Below, in pieces: positions 1 to 6,985 of a DNA stretch of 14,866 nucleotides (position 1 is the first letter of the stretch; each line of letters starts with the position of its first letter). The stretch covers positions 1 to 14,866 of the forward strand of contig JAMOMS010000082.1 of the NCBI GenBank assembly GCA_027067015.1, in the 5' to 3' direction. Made by a program: the position numbers and the translations under genes. Origin of the DNA: Campylobacterales bacterium. GTDB taxonomy: Bacteria > Campylobacterota > Campylobacteria > Campylobacterales > Hydrogenimonadaceae. Below the pieces are notes generated by a model. The model searched no databases and had not been told where the DNA came from. It was given only the letters and a program-made list of their open reading frames with translations.

Positions 1-10
1 AGAGGGGGCG

Positions 11-1975
11 TTAAGCCCGCTTGTCACCAAAGACCCGGATAATCAGATCCAAAATCTCTTTTTGGGTGAAGGGGCGCACCAGGAAGTGCTTAATATTGGG
101 CACCAGGGCGCGGTTTCGCTTTTTGTTACCGAAACTCTCTACCACCACGATGGAGACGGGCCAGTTGTGCAAGATCATGTCCAAAATGGTGATGGTCTGT
201 TTGCCCAGGTAGTTTTCATCAATAAAGAGCAGGTCGATCTCTTTGGTGGTAACATGCTCAACAGCCTTTTCGAGTGAATGTTCCACGACCACCTCATAAC
301 GAAAATATTGAAGCATCTTTCTCAAAGCCGCCGCGGAACGGCCGTGGGTGTCAAGAATGACCGCTTTTTTGCCCAAATAGTCCCTGGAAGGAAGCCGGTA
401 GCGTCGTCGCTTATCCGAATCGGTGGTATGAAGCGGCAATGAGATTTTAAAGGTGGTTCCTTTTCCCTCTTCACTTTCTACTTTAATAGTACCCTCTAAC
501 GTGTCGATCAACTGTTTGACAATAGTCAATCCCAAGCCTGTGCCGCCAATAATTTGTCGGATCGATTTTTCATCTTTGTCGCACGGCTCAAAGAGTGTTT
601 TTAGCTGTTGCTCTTTTATGCCGATGCCGGTATCTTTGACAACGGCTTTGAGAATAATATCTCCTTTTGCGTTTCGATGGCTGGAGCTGATCTTTAGTTC
701 TACGCCGCCGTGTTCGGTGAATTTGATGGCGTTATGAAGAAGGTTGATAAAGATCTGTTCAATACGCAGGGGGTCGCCGAAAAAGGCGTGAGGTACGTCG
801 GGGTCGACATCAAAAGCCAGATCAATCCGTTTGGCCGAGGCTTGAAGCGCCACGACACCGCGTACTCTGGAGAGTACTTCATTAATATTAAACTCCACGG
901 GTGTGACGGTAAAATGGCCGACAGAGAGCTTGGTAAAGTCGTTAAGATCGTCAATAAGCGCCAACTGCATTTGACCGGCTTGACCGATTTGGTCAACATA
1001 GGTCGCTTCATCCAGCGTGAGGCGATGCTCTTTTAGGTGTTCGCTTAGACTAATGATTGCGTTAACCGGTGCACGAAGTTCATGTAATACCTGGGCCAGG
1101 AAGATCTGTTGTCGACGGGCTCTTTTTTTATACTCTTTGGCCTCTTTGGCATAAAGATTCATCCGTTTTCTGCCGGCGAAGAGATACAGGAGTAGCCCCA
1201 AAAAGCCCAAAGTAGTTAGTGCTGTAATCCATTTTAACCATTGAGACAAGGGGTGCGGATGCTGTGCTTGGGAAGGGTGTGTGTCTGAAAGCGGTGTGGG
1301 TATGGCCGGTGTGGAACGGGAAGTTTGGGTCTTTTGAGTTTCTTGAATTTCTTGAGCTTCTTGGGTCTTTTGGGTCTTTTGGGTCTCTTGGGTCTCTTGG
1401 GTCTCTTGGGTCTCTTGGGTCTCTTGGGTCTCTTGGGTCTCTTGGGTCTCTTGGGCGGGATAGGTTGTTTGCGTCTGTTTTTGGACAAAAACCGTCTGCG
1501 TGTTTTCGTTTTTTTCTGATTGATTGGTTTCTTGCGCGTTATCTTGGGGGGACGCCAAAACGGAATCGGTCGGGGCTTGGAGGTTTGAAGAGACGGGCGG
1601 TTGCGCCGATGTTTGCGCAGTGGATTCAATGTTGTCGGCGCAAAACTCGGGAGGATTGGTGTTGGCAAAAGCGTCGGGATACCACTTACGCATCAGCCCA
1701 AGCAGACGCATGGTAACCTGGTGGTTGGTAATTGGCTCAAGAACCAAAATAAAAGAGTGCCCGGATGGACGAACCCGAATACCGATTTGATGCTTTTGCA
1801 TCAACGCATGAACCGTCGTGTCATTGGAGACGGTTTTATTAACGTCGGCAATGGCCGCTTCCGCGTATTTGTCATGTAGGTAAGTGGCCAATATGACCTT
1901 TTCGCACACCGTATTGTCGGCACCATAGATCAGGTTTAGGGTAACCATGAGCAAAAAAGCTGTTTTTTTCATCAT
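11..1975 (-). CDS. Hybrid sensor histidine kinase with periplasmic sensor region and degenerate receiver
   Basis: Membrane sensor kinase of about 654 residues. I chose the ATG at 1975 because a GGAAAGAG ribosome-binding site lies just upstream and the protein then begins with a clean signal peptide (residues 1-18). An in-frame ATG at 2059 has no such site and would bury that signal. Residues 19-105 form a periplasmic region of unknown family with two cysteines. A Gln/Thr/Pro-rich linker with about eight ETQ triplets follows (176-199), then one membrane helix (246-268). The HisKA domain has H298 in HELRAP, and the ATPase domain has the N box (N415), DTGIGI (448) and GGTGLGL (477). Residues 537-650 look like a receiver: the aspartate at the end of strand 3 is kept (D586), but the acidic pair is reduced to one Asp and the usual lysine is arginine (R634). 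Kinase activity looks intact; the signal and partner regulator are unknown. Confidence 0.9.
   Translation of the reverse strand: MMKKTAFLLMVTLNLIYGADNTVCEKVILATYLHDKYAEAAIADVNKTVSNDTTVHALMQKHQIGIRVRPSGHSFILVLEPITNHQVTMRLLGLMRKWYPDAFANTNPPEFCADNIESTAQTSAQPPVSSNLQAPTDSVLASPQDNAQETNQSEKNENTQTVFVQKQTQTTYPAQETQETQETQETQETQETQETQETQKTQKTQEAQEIQETQKTQTSRSTPAIPTPLSDTHPSQAQHPHPLSQWLKWITALTTLGFLGLLLYLFAGRKRMNLYAKEAKEYKKRARRQQIFLAQVLHELRAPVNAIISLSEHLKEHRLTLDEATYVDQIGQAGQMQLALIDDLNDFTKLSVGHFTVTPVEFNINEVLSRVRGVVALQASAKRIDLAFDVDPDVPHAFFGDPLRIEQIFINLLHNAIKFTEHGGVELKISSSHRNAKGDIILKAVVKDTGIGIKEQQLKTLFEPCDKDEKSIRQIIGGTGLGLTIVKQLIDTLEGTIKVESEEGKGTTFKISLPLHTTDSDKRRRYRLPSRDYLGKKAVILDTHGRSAAALRKMLQYFRYEVVVEHSLEKAVEHVTTKEIDLLFIDENYLGKQTITILDMILHNWPVSIVVVESFGNKKRNRALVPNIKHFLVRPFTQKEILDLIIRVFGDKRA
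1361..1450 (-). repeat. 9-bp in-frame tandem repeat in the kinase gene
   Basis: Eight identical copies of TTGGGTCTC (1379-1450, plus strand) follow two TTGGGTCTT copies (1361-1378), with decayed copies back to about 1334. Read on the minus strand each unit encodes Glu-Thr-Gln or Lys-Thr-Gln. Because the unit is 9 bp, gain or loss of copies would change linker length without breaking the frame. It sits between the periplasmic domain and the membrane helix. Confidence 0.95.
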
Positions 1976-2031
1976 GCATAGACTCTTTCCGTAAAAATAT
2001 AAAACCGAAAAATTATTGGCTAATTTTAACA

Positions 2032-2053
2032 AAAGCCGCTTTTTCTTGGCTTT
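2032..2053 (-). other. Small inverted repeat in the kinase leader
   Basis: AAAGCC (2032-2037) and GGCTTT (2048-2053) are perfect inverted repeats separated by 10 bp, followed on the minus strand by an AT-rich TTGTTAAAATT stretch. It lies in the probable 5' leader of the kinase gene, upstream of the chosen start. It could be a weak attenuator or chance; the stem is short. Confidence 0.2.
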
Positions 2054-2119
2054 ATTCATTGCTGAGGAAAGTTGTTTTTCTCTATGCTCCGTTTAGTTGT
2101 TGCAAGATGGCGTATGAAA

Positions 2120-2140
2120 GTTGACAACAACAGACTCAAT
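2120..2140 (+). promoter_or_regulatory. Degenerate HAIR-like (HspR) site over the hrcA -35 box
   Basis: GTTGACA-N7-ACTCAAT matches the HspR operator consensus CTTGAGT-N7-ACTCAAG at 10 of 14 positions with the exact 7-bp spacing. The right half is good (6/7) and the left half poor (4/7), where it coincides with the TTGACA -35 box. It is supported mainly by the much better copy in front of dnaK. It may be chance. Confidence 0.35.
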
Positions 2141-2150
2141 AGTGTACAAT
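2121..2150 (+). promoter_or_regulatory. Sigma-70 type promoter of hrcA
   Basis: TTGACA (2121-2126, a perfect -35) and TACAAT (2145-2150, -10) are separated by 18 bp. The predicted transcript starts near 2157, giving a leader of about 34 nt before hrcA. This is the most canonical promoter in the window and would drive hrcA-grpE and possibly dnaK and beyond. Confidence 0.7.
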
Positions 2151-2154
2151 TTTA

Positions 2155-2180
2155 TTGGCATTTTAAAAAACAAGTGCTAA
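2155..2180 (+). promoter_or_regulatory. CIRCE-like operator for HrcA
   Basis: TTGGCATTT-N8-AAGTGCTAA resembles CIRCE (TTAGCACTC-N9-GAGTGCTAA). The right half matches 8 of 9 positions and the left half 6 of 9; the spacer is 8 rather than 9 bp. It overlaps the predicted transcription start of hrcA, where a bound HrcA would block transcription. The position argues for it; the imperfect left half and the spacer argue for caution. Confidence 0.5.
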
Positions 2181-2190
2181 AATACAACCG

Positions 2191-2988
2191 ATGAAAAAGC
2201 GATACGACGAAATTTTGGAAGCGGTGGTTTTGACCTTTTTAAATAAAAAAGAGCCGATAGGTTCGGCCTCATTGCAGTCAAAACTGCCTTTTGAGATTTC
2301 GCCGGCTACCATTCGTTACTACTTTAGCAAAATGGTTGAAAGGGGGGAACTGGCCCAGTTGCATAAAAGTAGCGGGCGCATTCCCACGGAACAGACCATG
2401 AAGCGCTTTTGGCGTCACGCTTTGAAAGATTTGAAACTGCTTTGTGACGCCGTAGAAGAGGTAGAACAGCGGGCCTGTGAAGAGGATCTTTTTGTGCTTC
2501 TTAAACCGCTTCGTCATAATCGCTTTCGGCGCATTGAGAGGGTGGCGGATCGCTACTTGATTTTGGTGTTTGATGACGATGAGTATGTCATTCGCTATCA
2601 AGCGCCGCTAGAGAGTTTTTTGCGTGATCTGATCGGATATGATCTTGACGAGGTGAAACAGATTGTCCGAGATGTCGGGATGATGACCCTATTTTACAAA
2701 ATGCGGGCCAGAAGCGGGGATGAGGTTCGCCTTTTAAATCCCGCCGCCGTTGTGAAGATGGCGTCCCAAACCGGTGAGTGGGGGTCGCGCCATCTTAAAG
2801 AGTTTTTAGAGGGTGAGGCGTTGGAACGCTTTGATAACGGAATCCATTTCGATCCTAAAGTACCCAAAGGGTTTATGGCGCTAAAAACGGAAGCGATGCT
2901 GGATGAAAATCCCGTCAAACTTTTGTGTCTGGGCGCTATTGATCACAACTTTACAAAACTATTCAAAACGGAGGTGAAAGATGCCTAA
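2191..2988 (+). CDS. hrcA: Heat-inducible transcription repressor HrcA
   Basis: HrcA of 265 residues, the repressor that binds CIRCE operators of chaperone operons and whose activity depends on chaperone availability. Residues 1-75 form the winged-helix DNA-binding domain with the family-typical run ATIRYYF...HKSSGRIPTEQ. The rest is the GAF-like dimerisation part. It is clearly shorter than the roughly 340-residue Bacillus protein, as is usual for Campylobacterota. No convincing Shine-Dalgarno sequence precedes the ATG; the region just upstream is taken by the CIRCE-like half-site, so translation may be weak. The last 8 bp overlap grpE. The first gene of the heat-shock block, it is probably autoregulated through the operator in its leader. 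Confidence 0.93.
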   Translation: MKKRYDEILEAVVLTFLNKKEPIGSASLQSKLPFEISPATIRYYFSKMVERGELAQLHKSSGRIPTEQTMKRFWRHALKDLKLLCDAVEEVEQRACEEDLFVLLKPLRHNRFRRIERVADRYLILVFDDDEYVIRYQAPLESFLRDLIGYDLDEVKQIVRDVGMMTLFYKMRARSGDEVRLLNPAAVVKMASQTGEWGSRHLKEFLEGEALERFDNGIHFDPKVPKGFMALKTEAMLDENPVKLLCLGAIDHNFTKLFKTEVKDA

Positions 2989-3550
2989 AAAGAGAGATCG
3001 CCAGGAAGAGCAGGAGATTTTGCAAGAAGAGAACGCCGCTTCGCAGGAGGCCGAGGAACAAACGGCCCGCCAGGAGGAGCGGGATGATGCCCCTGAAACA
3101 GTCGAGGAGGGGTGTTGCGAGGCGCTTAAAGCGTGTGAGGACAAGTATCTTCGTATGCACGCGGAGTTTGAGAATATCAAAAAGCGGATGGAGCGCGAAA
3201 AAGAAAAAAGCGTGGCCTACGCCCAGGAGGCGTTCGCCAAGGATCTGCTTCCCATTATGGACGCCCTGGAGCTGGCTATTGCCTCGATTCCCGAAGAGAG
3301 CGAGGATGAACACCTGCAAAAGCTTCGCGAGGGTGTTCAGCTGACGCTGGATAATTTTGTCAAAACCTTTGAGAAACACCACATCAAAGTGGTGGAGATT
3401 GACGAGGGGTTTGATCCCAACTTCCATGACGCGGTGATGCAGGTGGACAGCGACGCCCACGAAAGCGGCGAGATTGTCCAGGTGCTTCAAAAAGGGTACA
3501 CCTATAAAGAGCGCCTGCTTCGGCCGGCCATGGTGAGTGTGGCCAAGTAA
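2981..3550 (+). CDS. grpE: Nucleotide exchange factor GrpE
   Basis: GrpE of 189 residues, the cytoplasmic cochaperone that releases ADP from DnaK. The N-terminal 45 residues are low-complexity and rich in Glu and Gln. A long helix follows, with KYLRMHAEFENIKKRMERE (about 53-71), the dimer coiled coil. The C-terminal beta domain ends with the recognisable PNFHDAVMQ and VLQKGYTYKERLLRPAMVSV motifs. Length is normal. The start overlaps the end of hrcA by 8 bp and is preceded by a strong GGAGGTG ribosome-binding site, so translation is probably coupled to hrcA. A gap of 93 bp separates it from dnaK and holds a second promoter and operator. Confidence 0.96.
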   Translation: MPKKRDRQEEQEILQEENAASQEAEEQTARQEERDDAPETVEEGCCEALKACEDKYLRMHAEFENIKKRMEREKEKSVAYAQEAFAKDLLPIMDALELAIASIPEESEDEHLQKLREGVQLTLDNFVKTFEKHHIKVVEIDEGFDPNFHDAVMQVDSDAHESGEIVQVLQKGYTYKERLLRPAMVSVAK

Positions 3551-3589
3551 AGGTTTTTGCGACTTATGTTGCAGAAGCCTTGGAAAAAA

Positions 3590-3610
3590 GTTGAGTATAA
3601 TACGCTCAAG
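3590..3610 (+). promoter_or_regulatory. HAIR-like HspR operator covering the dnaK -10 box
   Basis: GTTGAGT-N7-GCTCAAG matches the HspR-associated inverted repeat CTTGAGT-N7-ACTCAAG at 12 of 14 positions with the exact 7-bp spacer; the only mismatches are the first base of each half. A perfect -10 hexamer TATAAT (3596-3601) lies in the middle of it. No good -35 box is visible at 16-18 bp. The arrangement implies a dedicated dnaK promoter that a MerR-type HspR repressor would occlude. The repressor gene is not in this window. Confidence 0.7.
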
Positions 3611-3643
3611 AAAACAGGAAACTGAAACCAAAAGGAGATAAAA

Positions 3644-5542
3644 ATGGGAAAAGTAATCGGAATTGACCTGGGTACGACCAACTCGGCCATGGCCGTCTAC
3701 GAAGGCGGCGAAGGCAAGATTATCGCCAACAAAGAGGGCAAAAACACCACCCCTTCCGTTGTCGCGTTTACCGACAAAGGCGAGATTCTTGTCGGTGATC
3801 CGGCCAAACGGCAGATGGTCACCAACCCCGAAAAGACCATCTACTCCGTCAAGCGAATCATGGGTTTGATGTGTAACGAAGACAAAGCCGCCGAGGCCAA
3901 AAAGCGCCTGCCCTATCATGTGGTAGACAAAAACGGCGCCTGTGCCATCGAAGTGGACGGTAAAACCTACACCCCGCAGGAGATTTCGGCCAAGATCTTG
4001 ATGAAGATCAAAGAGGATGCCGAAGCTTATTTGGGTGAAGAGGTGACCGAAGCGGTCATTACCGTACCGGCCTACTTCAACGACAGCCAGCGCAAGGCGA
4101 CCAAAGAGGCGGGCACCATCGCGGGCCTGAACGTGCTGAGGATTATCAACGAACCGACCGCCGCGGCGCTGGCTTACGGGCTGGATAAAAAAGAGGCCGA
4201 GCAGATCTGTGTCTACGACCTGGGCGGCGGTACCTTTGACGTGACGGTTCTGGAGACCGGTGACAACGTCGTCGAGGTTATGGCTACCGGCGGTGACGCG
4301 TTCTTAGGCGGTGACGACTTTGACAACCGGCTTATCGACTACATCGCCGAAGAGTTCAAAAAGGAAAACGGCATCGACCTCAAAGCCGACGTCATGGCCC
4401 TGCAGAGGCTTAAAGAGGCGGCGGAAAACGCCAAGAAAGAGCTCTCAGCGGCGCAGGAGACGGAGGTGAACCTCCCCTTCATCACCGCCGACGCCAGCGG
4501 CCCCAAACACCTGGTGATGAAGGTGACCCGGGCCAAGTTTGAGAGCCTCATTATGGATCTGGTCGAGCAGACCATCGCCAAAATCGACGAGGTACTCAAA
4601 GATGCCGGCGTGAGCAAAAACGACATCAAAGAGGTCGTGATGGTGGGTGGTTCTACCCGCGTACCGCTGGTACAGGAGAAGGTGAAGGCCTATTTCGGCA
4701 AAGAGCTCAACAAGTCGGTCAACCCCGACGAAGTGGTCGCCATCGGTGCGGCGATTCAGGGCGGTATCCTCAAAGGGGACGTCAAAGACGTGCTCTTGTT
4801 GGACGTGACGCCTCTTAGCCTGGGCATTGAGACCCTGGGCGGCGTAGCGACCAAGATTATTGAAAAAGGTACCACCATTCCGGTGAAAAAGAGCCAGATC
4901 TTCTCAACCGCCGAGGACAACCAGCCGGCGGTTACCATTCATGTCGTTCAGGGTGAGCGCGAGATGGCCAAGGACAACAAGTCTCTTGGACAGTTTGAGC
5001 TTAGCGGTATCCCGCCGGCTCCCCGGGGCGTGCCGCAAATTGAGGTCACCTTCGACATCGACGCCAACGGTATTTTGACTGTCAGCGCCAAAGACAAAGC
5101 CACCGGCAAACAGCAGGAGATCAAGATTACCGGCTCTTCGGGACTGAGCGAAGAGGAGATCGAAAAGATGGTGCGCGACGCGGAAGCCCACAAAGAGGAA
5201 GACCGCAAACGCAAAGAGCTCATTGAAGCCCGCAACCAGGCCGACGCGCTGATCTATCAGACCGAAAAGAGCCTGGGCGAAGTGGGCGACGCGCTGGATT
5301 CTGCCGAAAAAGAGAAGGTCCAGGCGGCCGTGGACGCGCTTAAAGAGACGCTCAAAGATGACAACGCTACCAAAGAGCAGATTGACGAAAAGGTCAAGGC
5401 GCTGACCGAAGTAAGCCACAAACTGGCCGAGGCGATGTACAAAAAAGAGCAGGGCGGCGAGCAGGCTGCCGGCGGCGCGCAGCAGCAAGGCGGCGCCAAC
5501 AAAGGCGGCGACGACGATGTCATCGACGCCGAAGTCGAGTAA
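3644..5542 (+). CDS. dnaK: Molecular chaperone DnaK (Hsp70)
   Basis: Full-length DnaK, 632 residues, the ATP-driven cytoplasmic chaperone that works with DnaJ and GrpE. The actin-like ATPase domain starts with GIDLGTTNS (phosphate 1 loop, near residue 8) and carries [10 protein letters not shown] (about 192, phosphate 2). The conserved linker [15 protein letters not shown] is at about 381-395, followed by the beta substrate-binding domain and the helical lid. The tail is Gly/Gln-rich and ends in the typical acidic [10 protein letters not shown]. An AAGGAG ribosome-binding site precedes the ATG. It has its own promoter in the 93-bp gap after grpE, besides possible readthrough from hrcA. Its last 26 bp overlap the next gene. 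Confidence 0.98.
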   Translation: MGKVIGIDLGTTNSAMAVYEGGEGKIIANKEGKNTTPSVVAFTDKGEILVGDPAKRQMVTNPEKTIYSVKRIMGLMCNEDKAAEAKKRLPYHVVDKNGACAIEVDGKTYTPQEISAKILMKIKEDAEAYLGEEVTEAVITVPAYFNDSQRKATKEAGTIAGLNVLRIINEPTAAALAYGLDKKEAEQICVYDLGGGTFDVTVLETGDNVVEVMATGGDAFLGGDDFDNRLIDYIAEEFKKENGIDLKADVMALQRLKEAAENAKKELSAAQETEVNLPFITADASGPKHLVMKVTRAKFESLIMDLVEQTIAKIDEVLKDAGVSKNDIKEVVMVGGSTRVPLVQEKVKAYFGKELNKSVNPDEVVAIGAAIQGGILKGDVKDVLLLDVTPLSLGIETLGGVATKIIEKGTTIPVKKSQIFSTAEDNQPAVTIHVVQGEREMAKDNKSLGQFELSGIPPAPRGVPQIEVTFDIDANGILTVSAKDKATGKQQEIKITGSSGLSEEEIEKMVRDAEAHKEEDRKRKELIEARNQADALIYQTEKSLGEVGDALDSAEKEKVQAAVDALKETLKDDNATKEQIDEKVKALTEVSHKLAEAMYKKEQGGEQAAGGAQQQGGANKGGDDDVIDAEVE

Positions 5543-6071
5543 GCGACAAACTCCAAAGGGTGCGGGCCTGCCCGCCCGTCACCCCTTTGATCCCATCATT
5601 TTTCCCGACTCCCGTCTACTGATTCTTGGAAGCTTTCCCAGCCTTCAATCGTTTGAGAATAACTTTTACTACGCCCATCCCCGTAACCAGTTCTGGCCCA
5701 TTTTAGGCGACATTTTTCAACTCCCCGTCCAAACCGACCAAGAGCGGATCGCGCTGTTAGAAAGTGTCGGTTTGGCGCTGTGGGACGTGGTAGGGACGTG
5801 TCTGCGGGTCAATTCGGCCGACAGCAATCTCAAAGCCTGTGAACCCAACGACATTGAGGGGTTGTTGAAGCGTTATTCTTGTATCGAAGCGGTGCTTTTT
5901 ACGGGAAAAAAAGCCCAAAGTCTCTATCGACGCCATTTCAAACATCTTTCATTGCCCACCGCTTTATTGCCTTCTCCCTCTCCCGCCTACGCTGTGATGG
6001 GATTTGAAGCCAAAAAAGAGCAGTGGCGTGCTATACTGTTACACTTTTTGCGCAAGGAGCCTTCCGCATGA
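5517..6071 (+). CDS. DNA-deoxyinosine glycosylase (uracil-DNA glycosylase superfamily, family 6)
   Basis: Predicted DNA repair enzyme of 184 residues. The sequence resembles the hypoxanthine-DNA glycosylase branch of the uracil-DNA glycosylase superfamily, which removes deaminated purines such as hypoxanthine from DNA. Visible family motifs are [10 protein letters not shown] (36-45), [16 protein letters not shown] (48-63), WDVVGTCLR (89-97) with SADSNL after it, and the C-terminal LPSPSPAYA (151-159) in place of the more usual SPAN-type ending. The ATG at 5517 lies inside dnaK; no later ATG, GTG or TTG in frame precedes the conserved HPF motif, so the 26-bp overlap seems real. No clear ribosome-binding site is present, which suggests coupling to dnaK. 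The stop codon overlaps the next start (ATGA). Exact substrate is not shown by sequence. Confidence 0.82.
   Translation: MSSTPKSSKRQTPKGAGLPARHPFDPIIFPDSRLLILGSFPSLQSFENNFYYAHPRNQFWPILGDIFQLPVQTDQERIALLESVGLALWDVVGTCLRVNSADSNLKACEPNDIEGLLKRYSCIEAVLFTGKKAQSLYRRHFKHLSLPTALLPSPSPAYAVMGFEAKKEQWRAILLHFLRKEPSA
5554..5589 (+). repeat. Stem-loop just after the dnaK stop codon
   Basis: An outer inverted repeat CAAAGGGTG (5554-5562) / CACCCCTTTG (5580-5589, one extra C) encloses a perfect inner repeat GCGGGC (5562-5567) / GCCCGC (5570-5575). It starts 12 bp after the dnaK stop but lies inside the glycosylase gene (codons 13-24). No T tract follows, so it is not a standard terminator; it may protect or process the dnaK message, or slow ribosomes or polymerase. 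Confidence 0.4.
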
Positions 6072-6985
6072 TCGAATACGGTAGTGAAAACGGCAAACTG
6101 CTTCGTATCGGCGTCTTTTACGACGGCAACTATTTTGCCCATGTCAGCAACTATTACACCTATGAACATCCCCGGCGCAGTCGCATCAGCGTCTCCGGGC
6201 TTCACCGCTTTGTCGTGGAGGAGATCTCCCGTGCCGAGGGGGTGCCGAGTAACCGTTGCCGGATCGTAGATGCCCACTATTTTCGCGGTAGGCTCGGGGC
6301 GGTGGAAGCCCAACAACGTAACACACTTTTTAGGGAACGCCAATTTGACGAGGTGTTGATGCGGGAGGGGATCATCGCGCACTACCTGCCCGTTACGCCC
6401 GGCGGGGAGAAGGGCATTGATGTGTGGTTGGCGCTGGAGGCGCTGGAGATGGCTATTCACAAGCGGTTTGACGTGGTGGTGTTGGTGGCCGGCGACGGCG
6501 ACTACCTGCCGCTTGTGCGCAAACTCAATACCCTGGGTACGCGGGTCTGCGTGTTGGGATGGGATTTTGAGTATATCGATACCCACGGTCGGTCCCGTCA
6601 GACCAAAACGGCCCAGACCCTGCTGGATGAGGCCAATTACCCCATTTTGATGAATACGCTCATTGATGACCGATCCCGTAAAAACGATCCGATCATAGAA
6701 GATCTTTTTATTCCCGCTTCGGCCCATAAGTTTCGTAAAGAGCTTGAAAGCAAAGAAGATGATCGTGAACACTACGGCGTGATCATGGCCCTGAAAAAGG
6801 GATTCGGTTTTATAGAAGAGGAGGAGGGCGGAGAAGACCTCTTTTTCCACTACAACAGCCTTGAAGATGTCGATTTCAACGACCTGGTAGAGGGGCAGAG
6901 GGTCTGCTTTGTCAAAGGGCATAACGACCAGGGTCCCTGCGCCGAGAGGGTCAGGCTCTGCGCAGACGGTGAGAGCGGGCTATAA
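6068..6985 (+). CDS. NYN-domain (PIN-like) putative ribonuclease fused to a cold-shock domain
   Basis: Protein of 305 residues. Residues 12-170 match the NYN/LabA (DUF88) PIN-like fold: RIGVFYDGNYF (Asp19), KGIDVWLALEAL (Asp118) and VLVAGDGDYLPLVRKL (Asp143, Asp145) supply the expected acidic metal-binding cluster. Residues 236-297 form a cold-shock OB domain with KGFGFI (244-249, RNP1) and DLFFHY (257-262, RNP2), which would bind single-stranded RNA or DNA. The ATG at 6068 is chosen over one at 6023 because AAGGAG (6054-6059) is ideally spaced and the ATG overlaps the glycosylase stop (ATGA), giving translational coupling. The likely role is RNA cleavage or processing; the target is unknown. 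Its stop overlaps that of the convergent porin gene. Confidence 0.85.
   Translation: MIEYGSENGKLLRIGVFYDGNYFAHVSNYYTYEHPRRSRISVSGLHRFVVEEISRAEGVPSNRCRIVDAHYFRGRLGAVEAQQRNTLFRERQFDEVLMREGIIAHYLPVTPGGEKGIDVWLALEALEMAIHKRFDVVVLVAGDGDYLPLVRKLNTLGTRVCVLGWDFEYIDTHGRSRQTKTAQTLLDEANYPILMNTLIDDRSRKNDPIIEDLFIPASAHKFRKELESKEDDREHYGVIMALKKGFGFIEEEEGGEDLFFHYNSLEDVDFNDLVEGQRVCFVKGHNDQGPCAERVRLCADGESGL

Noticed and set aside
15..29. GGGC/GCCC short stem near the left edge as a terminator of the kinase gene
   Set aside because: Only a 4-bp stem and any T tract would be outside the window, so it cannot be supported.
1264..1716. 150-codon plus-strand open frame rich in Gly, Leu and Ser opposite the kinase gene
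   Set aside because: It is created by the 9-bp repeat read on the other strand; no ribosome-binding site, and the kinase domains on the minus strand are unmistakable.
2963..3919. 318-codon minus-strand open frame opposite grpE and the start of dnaK
   Set aside because: Antisense shadow of two well-conserved genes; no recognisable domain.
5987..6922. 311-codon minus-strand open frame opposite the NYN gene
   Set aside because: Antisense to a gene with clear catalytic motifs; composition typical of a mirrored frame.
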